Origin: Primula veris
Lineage: Eukaryota > Streptophyta > Magnoliopsida > Ericales > Primulaceae
Direction: 5' to 3'
Length of the DNA: 64,000 bases
Assembly (NCBI GenBank): GCA_963682055.1
Contig: OY821744.1
Location: 9,216,835 to 9,280,834 of the forward strand
A program made the translations under genes and the position numbers. The notes beneath the pieces were generated by a model, which did no database searches, had not been told where the DNA came from, and saw only the letters and a program-made list of their open reading frames with translations. Shown piece after piece: positions 1 to 9,528 of this stretch. The stretch's first letter is position 1. Every line of letters starts with the position of its first letter.

Positions 1-1330
1 TTTCAGACCATTGTAAGAGATTCCTAGACTTTTCAAATCCATTGTAAGAGACTGAAACCCCCCTTTTCAGTGATTTCAAATCCGCATGTTATCAAAAATA
101 GCCTGTAAATAGCGTAATACTTTCCTGCTGAAACACTACAAACTATATCCCACACCCATTCCTCTTTCAGTCTTTACACGAATACAAGCCAGGATTAATT
201 GCAAAAAACTATTGAAGTACAAAATTCAAGCAATTAAGGGCAAGAATAAAGCATAAGAAGCACTTGTGAAAAAGTCGAAAGCATGCCACGTGTACCGATA
301 GTAATTTAGTTATGTCTTCTGCAGATGGCAACTAAAAGTAAATGATCTACAACCTCGTTCCTACTGCTAATCAGAAACCTTCTATAGTAATTTATTAAAC
401 CCCTTGCTATTTAGTATCTAGTGACCTGCCTAACCTTTTAGTTTTTGGGCTGAAATTTCTGACTGTTGGTTAAATCACACAATTATCTTGTTAATAACTT
501 AATCTTAACCAGAACATCAAAAGCATTAAAAAAAACCTCCACAAAGGAAAAATTAAACCAGCACACAAATCGCAATCTATATTATATTATTAATTATCAT
601 GACTTTTTGTTGAACCAGTTATAGTTTTTCAATTAGATCTGATCTGCCTAGTCAGCCAACTCCACTAATTTTTTGTTTAAATACTTGTCTTCAATGCATA
701 AGATGAAATCATCATGGTTTTCCAGAAAACAAATTTCTATTTTTTTTGTACATAGTTCCTATAGGTAATACGTTTATTGAAATTATCTGTGTTTTCTTGG
801 TAAGCCTTTATTCTGGTCTAAACTCCTCTAGTTTTTTCCGTCCATTGTAAGAGATTCCTTCGACTTTTCAAATTCACTGTAAGAGAGTGAAAACCCCTTT
901 TGTAGTGATTTCAAATCCCCATGTTATCAAATATAGCCTGTAAATAGCGTAATACACTAATACTTCCCCTGCTGATCAAACACTATAGACTATTTCCTCT
1001 TTCAGTCTTTATAATTATACAAATCTCGATTAATTACAATAAACTATTCAAGTACAAAATTCAAGCAATGAACGGCAAGACCAAAGCATAAGGAACACCT
1101 GCGAGAAAGTCGAAAGCATGCCACGTGTATTAATAGTAATTTAGTTATGTTTAGTAAATGATGTACAACCTTATATCTAGTTATTTACCTAATCTTTTAG
1201 TTTTTGGGTTGAAATTCCTGTCTGTTACTGTTAAATCACAAATTATCTTGTTAATCACTAAATCTTGACCAGAACATCAAAAGCATAAAAAAAAAGGGTT
1301 CAAAAAGAAAAAACTTAACAAACACACAAA
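1..1330. repeat. Direct tandem duplication, period about 0.83 kb
   Basis: Two diverged copies lie head to tail. About 7-550 matches about 841-1330 in the same order. Shared blocks include the CATTGTAAGAGA motif, the AGCCTGTAAATAGCG block, a block around GTCGAAAGCATGCCACGTGT, and the stretch ending in AACATCAAAAGCAT. No reading frame is conserved between copies, so this looks non-coding. Its origin is unknown. Confidence 0.7.
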
Positions 1331-1522
1331 TTACAAATCCATATATAACAAAAACTAAGAAAACAAAGATCTCAACAAAAACTTGAGATTCACGTACACT
1401 ACATACCTTTGGAAAAAGGAAGGGTAAATGACTTGAGAGGCCTTTGTGAGAATATATATATATATAGAGAGAGAGGGGGAGAAAAGCCTGAATTTGTATG
1501 CTTAATAAGAAGGAAAGCATAC

Positions 1523-1525
<3 letters not shown>

Positions 1526-1557
<32 letters not shown>

Positions 1558-1846
1558 TTTTGTTCCGTATGAGCTAATTCTCTTCCTAGTTGGAAAGTAA
1601 TTGTAGTATTTGTATGAGCTAATTCTATTCCTAGTTGGAAAGTAATTGTAGTATTTGTATGAGCTAATTCTATTCCTAGTTGGAAAGTAATTGTAGTATT
1701 TGTATGAGCTAATTCTATTCCTAGTTGAAGTAATTGTAGTATTTGTATGAGCTAATTCTATTCCTAGTTGGAAAGTAATTGTAGTATTTGTATGAGCTAA
1801 TTCTATTCCTAGTTGAAAAGTAATTGTAGTATTTGTATGAGCTGTT
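1526..1846. repeat. AT microsatellite followed by a 45-bp minisatellite
   Basis: An (AT)n run at about 1526-1553 is followed by about six tandem copies of a 45-bp unit beginning GTATGAGCTAATTCT. Copies start at 1567, 1612, 1657, 1702, 1745 and 1790, and a partial copy starts at 1835. Units are nearly identical, with a short deletion in the fourth, so the array probably expanded recently. Confidence 0.85.
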
Positions 1847-1945
1847 ACGCGACATTAGATAGTTTGCTACGGGATTATTTTAATTTCCTGATCCTAAAAT
1901 TTTATTAACTTGTAGCCCAAGTTTTCAATTTAATTGATTTAGTAG

Positions 1946-2403
1946 CATTGTTTTAAAAAGCGAAATATCGTTTTTTGGCCCAAAAACAATATGATAAACC
2001 GCTATTTGGATGTAAAAGCGCTAAATTCGCACTATAACGACTATTAGCGCGCACGCCATAGTGGACGCTATAGCGTAAATAGCGGGTGCAGTCTATTTTA
2101 TTTTATTTTTGCTATCAAAATTATAATTTAATTATTTGAGTCTAAAAAGAATCGAACCACAAACCCCTTGCAAACAAAATAAATGCTCTAACATCTCAAC
2201 TACAATCAATTTGTGATTATTAGTTACAACTTTTTATATATATTTAGTTAATTTTTATTAGATGTTCTGAATTTAATGCTATATTTATATGTATTTAGGC
2301 AAAAAAAAAATACAGCTCAAAGCGCTACGTTACTACGCTATTTGCGTTTTTAACGTTTCTCTCGAAAAAATGCTATGATAGCGATAACGCTATTTAAAAC
2401 ATT
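1946..2403. mobile_element. 458-bp non-autonomous DNA transposon (MULE-type MITE)
   Basis: A 9-bp direct repeat, ATTTAGTAG, flanks the element at 1937-1945 and 2404-2412. The ends are imperfect inverted repeats built on TGTTTTAAA(A/T)AGCG. The interior has further palindromic AGCGCTA and TAGCG motifs near both ends. A 9-bp TSD is the usual signature of Mutator-like elements. There is no transposase, so it must have been moved in trans. The superfamily rests only on TSD length. Confidence 0.75.
2145..2218 (-). other. tRNA-like sequence with Pol III A and B boxes inside the MITE
   Basis: Read on the minus strand, TAGTTGAGATG (2192-2202) fits the A-box consensus TRGYNNARNNG. GGTTCGATTCT (2148-2158) is one base from a canonical B box. 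Their spacing of about 34 nt is normal for a tRNA. I could not fold a convincing cloverleaf, so this is a degenerate tRNA gene or a SINE-like promoter rather than a working tRNA. Confidence 0.5.
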
Positions 2404-2678
2404 ATTTAGTAGTACCCTCACTTTGTTATGTTAAGCTGATTGATTTTGTAACCTGCAACCTATACAATTCAAGATAAGACCCAAACATATTATTAATTTA
2501 ACAAATAACCTCTCAAACTGTTGAATGTGACTAATTTAAAACTATTTTTTAAAACAAATGTAAGGATTTTTTTTAATAAATTTGGTTTTGAATTTAGGTT
2601 TTGTTTGCTACAAATCAAAACCAAAAAAAAAAAAAAAAACTATTTTCTTAATAAAGAAAACGACATTGTTTGTTTAAA

Positions 2679-3257
2679 GAGGGCGATAGGGCAGCTTTAG
2701 ATAAGGAATAAGTTGAGCTTAAAGGTACCCTTGATGTTGGTTCATATGACCCTAATGTTCCTGGTCCTTCTAAAAAGTCACACAGTGTTTCTGATAATAA
2801 CAAAAGTGAAAAAGAAGGCGAGAAATCTGATAGGGAAGAGCCTGTTGATAGCTTGGATGCTGAAATATATGCTTATATCGGTGTGAGTTTGCAAGAAAGT
2901 GAAGTTACAAGTGCTTGAGAGAAAGGGGGTGAGAAACATAAAGAAAAAGAGAAAAATGAGAGTAAAGTAGCGGGTGAGAAAGCCAGCGCGAGTGATCCTT
3001 CTGCTGAAAAAGAGACTCATATAATAGAGGATAAACTTGTGGCTATCAAAACAATTGTTGCTGCTCAACAGATGGAGTCTATACTGAAAGAGAAGAGTGG
3101 TTCATCCTGAGCCTGTCATACATGTGTTGAGGTAGCTCCTGCCATGGCTCTTGAGAATGTCAATGTAGATGTAGCAGCCATTGCTGTAGATGAAGTGGGT
3201 GATGAAGTCTTCTAGTCTACTCGAAAAGAGAGTGATACTAGCAATGCTTCTTTCTAG
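2679..3257 (+). pseudogene. Decayed coding fragment, family not recognised
   Basis: One continuous plus-strand frame reads as coding-like, very acidic and lysine-rich sequence with many EKEGEK/KEKEKNE stretches. It is interrupted by several in-frame stops, including TAA early, TGA near 2918 and 3108, and TAG near 3215 and 3257. There is no convincing start codon. Low-complexity charged protein of this kind occurs in accessory reading frames of plant retroelements, but I see no domain that proves it. The product is unknown. Confidence 0.4.
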
Positions 3258-3581
3258 TGAAAATGTTGTTATTTAAGATTTGTATGCCTCTATTGTTTAC
3301 CCTTGTCATTGTTTGTGACAAAAAAGGGGTATCATGTGGTTTCTATGTTTCAAAATTATGTGCTTATGTTTCAAGTTTTTTTTTTTTTTTTTTTTTTTAT
3401 CTTCTATACATTGATTGTCTTATGAAATGCTTATTTGATAGTAATATTTTGTGTGAATAATATATCTTACAAGAACCTAAATTACAAATGAAAATTATTG
3501 TAATATGCACGAATTGATATGTTTTCGGTTGCAACTGAGAATGTGCTCCAGAACTCAAGGAGAGTTCATACCGTTATTATA

Positions 3582-4118
3582 TGTTGGAGTAATTATCCCA
3601 CATTTTCTAGATAATAATCGAGCCTGAGATTTATAAGCAGATATCCATCCTTAGGGCTGGGTGAAAAACCGGAAAAACCGAACCGAAAAAGACCGAAACC
3701 GAAAAAAACCGAAAGAAAAACCGAAACTGAATCGAAAAAAACCGGTCCGATTTAGTTTAAAAAATAAAAAGACCGAACCGAAAAATATGCTCGGTTTCGG
3801 TTTCGCTTAAAACCGAACCGAACCGGATCGAACCCAACCCTATCCATCCTTACAATTACGAGGACTTTTAATGGTAAAAAAATATGGATTCTAATATGGT
3901 ATCAGAGCGGGGCTAGCGATGTTGAGCTCATAGGCTCACCTCCACCCATTTTATATGTCCGCTCGTAGGACCCTGAAATGTCGGGCCACGAGCGAGGGGG
4001 AGTGTTTGAGTAATTATCTCACATTGTCTAGATAATAATTGAGTCTGTGATTTATAAAGAGATATCCATCATTACCATTACGAGACATTTTAATGGTAAA
4101 ATAATATGGATTCTAATA
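3582..4118 (+). mobile_element. TRIM (terminal-repeat retrotransposon in miniature)
   Basis: Two direct terminal repeats, 3582-3896 and 4003-4118, both start TGTT(G/T)GAGTAATTATC and end ATTCTAATA. Removing the nested MITE and its TSD leaves the left repeat at 116 bp, the same as the right one. The left repeat is followed directly by a primer binding site, TGGTATCAGAGC (3897-3908), complementary to initiator tRNA-Met. A purine tract, GAGGGGGAG, ends at 4002. The internal region is only 106 bp and non-coding. The flanks TTATA/TTATG form a 4-of-5 TSD. It needs another element's reverse transcriptase. Confidence 0.88.
3652..3842. mobile_element. hAT-type MITE nested in the TRIM left LTR
   Basis: The 191-bp element begins TAGGGCTGGG and ends CCCAACCCTA, with an exact 8-bp TSD TCCATCCT at 3644-3651 and 3843-3850. 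An 8-bp TSD and TAGGG ends are hAT hallmarks. The interior is mostly CCGAA/CCGAAA repeats on one side and CGGTTT on the other, so it folds on itself. The right LTR of the TRIM is the empty reference for the insertion. Confidence 0.87.
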
Positions 4119-4313
4119 TTATGATATTTAGATTTCTGAGATAAGAAATGTTTTTACTCACATTTTTTCTACCTAAAAAATCAACACGATGATATGACAT
4201 GTACACTTGACATATCTAACTAGTTGTCATGGGTATTTATTGTTAATATGAAATGATATCAATTTATGAGTTTTTAGTTAACTAAATATTTATTATATCA
4301 TATATAGTTTAAA

Positions 4314-5333
4314 GGATAAATTAACAAAACATACTACTTTTGAAACTAAATTAACAAAAACATACCCAAAAAGTTCTAATTAACAAAAACATACCCAAAA
4401 TTTCATACTATAATTTGTATATTTCATATTTTTATTCTAAATATTCATACCCTTATTTCAAAAATTCATACCCTAATTTGTATATTTCATACTCTTATTT
4501 CAAAAGTTCATAACCTAATTTGTATATTTCATAAGTCAATACCCTTATTTCAAAAGTTCATACCCTAATTTATATATTTTATACCCTTATTCCAAAAATT
4601 GATACCCTAATTTGTATTTTTCATACCCTTATTACAAAAGGTCATACCCTTATTTCAAAAGTTCATATCCTGATTTGTAGAGTTCACCCGTATTTTCAAA
4701 ATTTATACCCCAATTTAAATAATTCATATCCTTACTTATATAATTCATATACATAATTTTCAACTTCATACCATTAATTAACGTAATTCATACACTTATT
4801 TTTCAACATGCATTATACACTAATTAACAAATACAACTTTTAACCGTTCTCCGATCTCGAACTACCACGTCGTCGTCGTGATTCTCTCATTCGACGATCG
4901 CATCTCCGTCGACATCAAACTCGAGTTTTTGATCTCGCTCTAGACCCTCGCCGCCCATTCCTATAGATGTGTCCGTCTCAATCTCCACGGAAGACAGAGA
5001 TGGAGGAGAAAAAAAAGATCAGAAAAATAGACGTAGGATGGAGAGAGAGATCGGAAAGAGAGAGCAGTCATGGGATATCAGAGAGAGTAAGAAGGAGGAG
5101 GAGAGATATTGGAGCGAGAGAGAAGAAGGAGAGAGAGATTGGAGAGAGCGTGAGATGAGGAGAGATTGAAAGGATGAGAGAGAGGAAAGAGATTGGGAGA
5201 GATAAATCGACTTTTTTGTTTTTCATTAATTATTAATTAAATGTATATTTTTGATAATTTAACTTTTGAGTGTATGTTTTTCTTAATATAATAGGTGTAT
5301 GCTATGTTTATGTTAATTGCCCTTAGTTTAAAT
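4314..5333. mobile_element. 1.0-kb MULE-like non-autonomous element
   Basis: A perfect 9-bp TSD TAGTTTAAA lies at 4305-4313 and 5334-5342. The ends are long, imperfect inverted repeats sharing ATTAACA..AAACATA blocks repeated two or three times. The interior holds a degenerate array of about 20-40 bp units (TTCATACCCTAATTTGTAT type, about 4400-4760), a short CG-rich patch with CGTCGTCGTCG (about 4868-4955) and a GAGA-rich tract (about 4990-5205). No transposase is visible. The predicted GAGA-rich reading frames are low complexity. Confidence 0.75.
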
Positions 5334-5342
5334 TTACAACAA

Positions 5343-6916
5343 AATCTCTTCATAATTGAAAAAACTTAGAAACAAATTTATACAAAGACGTATTGATGAA
5401 AAAAAGTAACAAATGAATTTGTGAATCGTTAATTGATTCAAATCATGATCCATTGAGAGTTTCATTACTATCTCTAATAATAAACCAAGTGTTTTCAACC
5501 TTAGAACAATTAAGTTAAGTCATGCATTTCATCAAATACATTGAAGGTATTTTTTCAGATAAAATAAACTCAAGCCTTCAAAGTGAAAAATCAAGAGAAA
5601 AAAAAAGTACACCAACTTACATCCCTGGGGTATGAGTTGTATTGTTATAAAAAAAAATTATCTTCTGATTATTTTCTCACACCCTCAAATGGCAACAATT
5701 ATTTTCTTACAAGGTTTTTGAATAGAGTTACAAATAAATGATTGGTAATACTTAATAGTTAAATAGTAGATGGGACTTTAGATGGACCGAAACTGTGATT
5801 GACATTTAGATTGTTCCTAGTTATTCGTAGTTCGAGACGTGGTTGTAATCTTTTAATATTCATAACAATAAGACTTGTTTGTTACATTTAATTCTTGTTT
5901 GTTCATGACTATACTTAATAAGAATTACGTGGCTACGACATCTTAAACCTCAATCCACTTGTGAGTGAATTGTTAAATAATCTAATTGCAAGAAATTAAA
6001 AAATTTAACAACATTGTCCCCTAAACAAAAAATGTACATACCCGAGTTCACGTACATACCTTAGGAAAACGAAGGATAAGAGGGGGGAAAATCATGAGAA
6101 ACTTTAATTCACTCCAACATATCAATCTTATCGTATTTTATTGACCTTCAATCATTAGATTTTAGACAAAGTTGTAAATCAGTGCAAATGAACCGAGTCT
6201 GATACACAGTATAAATCAAAAGTTCATGTAGAAAGTGGCCAAAGATGAAGTCATGAGAAATGCCTTGGTGTTCATATAAACTATATTTGCATGGGAACTT
6301 CACGTTAATCTAACTCTCTCTCTCTCTATCACACATACACACCACATGTACGTACGAAGCTAGGAATCGTTTATAATGGATGCCAAAATTTACATTAACT
6401 ACTAAATCAAGTGAAATAAAAAAAAAAGATGGGTATCAAATCATCGTTTTTAACGTATATAAGTGAAAATACATGGTTAAAAAAAAATCATACTTTCATA
6501 AGTATGCGGGGTGTCGTCGCCCCTCCGATAGTGTGTACTTAGCTTTTCCTATATCACATGCACACATAGGCAATACAAATATGTTTGTGCCCAACAAACG
6601 TCTTAAGGCGTTTCTTCGAATCAGGCTTCTTAAAACGTATAACACAAGACGATAAAAGAGAAATAGCCTCCTTGCTTTTTCTTCGTTTTTTCATCCACGG
6701 TTTCTTGGTTACTTTATTAATGGTTGAACCTTCAATGGGAACTTCATATTCTAGTTATCACCTTTTGGGTCTTCACTCTTCAATGAGCAAGTAGGTCTCA
6801 TTCAAATAATTTCATCTTTTTCCATTCTTTTATTTCTTTATCATTTTTGTTTTGTTTTGTTTTGTCTTGTCTGGATTAGAATTTACTATTTAATGAGACG
6901 AAGAGATACCAAAGAA
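5343..6916. other. Intergenic, no gene seen
   Basis: AT-rich sequence without credible coding frames or exon borders. A motif near 6048-6075 (TTCACGTACATACCTT plus GGAAAACGAAGG) resembles one near 1391-1422, which suggests a shared older repeat. A short CT microsatellite lies near 6317. Nothing else is supported. Confidence 0.5.
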
Positions 6917-7669
6917 ACGCTGGTAGGGCCAAGTCAACCCCAGAAGAAGCGAATTAAACTAGTTACCAATGCGTTAATTATTAAAAACAGGAAATGAAAT
7001 AATTGATCTAATATTCACTTTTTCTCTATTGAACGTTTCAAACCTATTTTCCTCCAGCTTTTATTCTGTATTTCGGTTGTAACTTGTAAAGCCTGTTTAT
7101 CTATCCATATCAACTCAGCAAAATTTACCCAAGATGCATTTATAATATAGTTACATAATTTTGTTACAGTGCTGTCGAGAAATTATGATCAACAGAACAA
7201 AGTCGAGTTAAGTCCTCACAAGCATAAATTACTTAATTAAGTCGAATTAACCTAATAACCTTAGATCATGCATGGGGAAAATAAACAAAATAACATTGAA
7301 GCGATGCCACTTCACTTTTAGAAAGAAAAAAACAAGAGCCTACTGAATGTGAGAAGAAAGAATATTGTGAAATTTTGGGACCTCGAAAGTTGTGGAAAGC
7401 CGTAGTTCAACTCACCAGATTCAGCTGAAGCTCGGGCAAAGAAAAATTGTGTTGTATTACATTGTCATATTTTCTTTGAATTTTTCTACATTTCTCATAC
7501 TATGTGTAATTATTAATATTCTTTTGTACTATTCTACTAGTTGTCAAGTTAAGTTTTCTATTCGATCCTCACTAGCTAATAAGCATTTCTTATTTCGCCT
7601 GTATATTTATAGCCACGTTTTTCGTTGTCCTTTCTTGAACCGTTTTACGACTTCACTTCATGAGGCAAC

Positions 7670-8361
7670 TGGCGAGCCTGATTTTCTTCCCAAACTCGGC
7701 TTACTCAATTCGCGTCGGCTCCAATCTTTCGAGGTATCCGGACTGGGCCAGGTTGGCTACGGTGACGAGGGGACGTTCGTACCTGCGCAGGAAACAAACA
7801 GGGGCCCGGGGTTGGTACCAGGTTTTCCCTCTCCAACGATCAAGTCAGTATCGGTGTTAACTGAAAGTAGGAATATAATTAAGGGTAAGGGACCGGGCCG
7901 ATTACAGGTCGTTGTATCGAGTGGTACAGATAGTGTTCTGCGGGTCCGGGTTGTTTAAGCTTTATCTCTCCTCTCCCTCTCTGTCTTCCCCTCTAAGTGG
8001 TATTAGCGGGGGTATTTATAGTGTGATCAGATGTGTATTAGCCCTTGGATCACTGTACTGTAAGATGTTGATCCAACGGCGTTAGGTCATTTATGACTCT
8101 GACAAGGGTACTGTCCTCTACCGGGGCCCACAGGGAGGTGACCTGTGATTGGGCCACGTCGATGAAACGCCAGGAGGGTCCCCCAGGGGAATAGCAGCAT
8201 TAATTGGGGAAGCGTACTCGACACGCTTCTTTGGGCCGGCCTAGCTTCACCCCGTTTGGTAATGAGCCGGGGCGGTGAGACATCCACTATATAGGGCCCC
8301 GGTTTGTTTGTTTCCGTGGTGATATCAGTCCGGATGAGGGGAAACTGACATTCCCTCGCCA
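7670..8361. mobile_element. Solo LTR, 692 bp, unusually GC-rich
   Basis: The segment starts TGGCGAG and ends CTCGCCA, giving TG..CA ends within a 7-bp inverted repeat. It is flanked by an exact 5-bp TSD GCAAC (7665-7669 and 8362-8366). Copy B of the duplication lacks it, near 21190, which confirms the borders. It is far richer in GC than its surroundings and has a TATA-like GTATTTATAG near 8010. The coding-looking frames in it (for example 7392-7958) are incidental. It is probably the remnant of LTR-LTR recombination. Confidence 0.87.
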
Positions 8362-9001
8362 GCAACTACATACCAAAGTACCTCCTTCCTGGACCAGACG
8401 AAAAAGGGAAGGCAAAACTACATACCAAAGTATATCCTCGTCAAACCAATCAAAACAAAGCAAATGAAGAGGATCACAAAGCTTCATAATCGAATTTGAA
8501 TCCCAAGAAAACATAACTTGATATTTGTCCAATAAATACTTGTGCATTCTTAATTAATAGTAAGTTTCTCCAACGCTTGTGCATTCTCCAATAAATACTT
8601 TATCATCTCAAGCTCATTATGGGAGCCCTTAATTTCCAATAATTCAATTTCTTTAACATGAGAAGATAAACAACTGGGCACCTCATCAGCTTGTTTATCA
8701 GACTTGAATTCAAACTTAGCATGATATATCACTTGTACCATCAAGAAATTTCAAATAATCAGTTTAGTTAAATTACAGAGCAAAACATAGAAACCAAAGA
8801 AATTGCGGTAACATTGAACAATTGAGTACTAACTTACCTTTTCAATTATAAGGGTAGAGAGATAAGGTACCGACAAAATTATCTTCAAAATATCCTTAAA
8901 GTCGAAGATCCGAAATACAACTAATTGCAAATGTATTAGGTTTGGGATGGATGGGCAATCGTGTCAAACCATTGGTATCGTAGTCATCTTCAACATCTAA
9001 T

Positions 9002-9350
9002 TGTTAGGAAATCAAGTCGAGCACAAAGAAAGACAGAAGTATTAAACCGAGCACACACACTTTGATAACGGAGTTCACCCAAATTAGCTACGTTTTTGGG
9101 CCGCTACACGTGACACTTAATATTATTAAGAGAATTACAAACGTAATCTAGCTAAACACAAATCTATGGTTCTCTCACAAATAGAACTCTCTCTTTACAA
9201 TATATATAAAGGTGTTTTTGTGTAGGTGTAATTAAAATACAGGATATTGGGGCATATAAATAGAACACTTAGTGGGTCATATTATAATTCTAGGCGATGT
9301 GGGATAATTAGAAAACATGGTCAAATCTCATTTGGCTCCACAACTCAACA
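9002..9350 (-). repeat. Copia 3' LTR
   Basis: A 349-bp terminal repeat matching 13510-13858 along its full length with about 14 substitutions and no length change. Several differences are transitions, consistent with decay of methylated DNA. Confidence 0.93.
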
Positions 9351-9528
9351 ATCTCCCACTTTGAGTCAAATGTAGAGTGCTTCAAAAGAACTCCAATTAT
9401 CCCCGACCACCGAACTCACTGTGCTCCACCGAGCAGAATGCTCCCATCGGTATCCTTGTATAGTAATTGATACTCTGCCGTCATCGGCGAGTTACTCAAT
9501 TCTTCCAGTGTAGCGGCGACCCTGAGCC

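Noticed and set aside
2145..2218. Functional tRNA gene
   Set aside because: A and B boxes are present but no convincing acceptor stem or cloverleaf, and it lies inside a MITE.
4967..5169. Arg/Glu-rich frames
   Set aside because: Translation of a GAGA-rich tract within a transposable element.
7392..7958. 188-residue plus-strand frame
   Set aside because: It starts in host AT-rich sequence and runs into the GC-rich solo LTR whose insertion point is fixed by TSD and empty site. It is a chance frame across a TE border.
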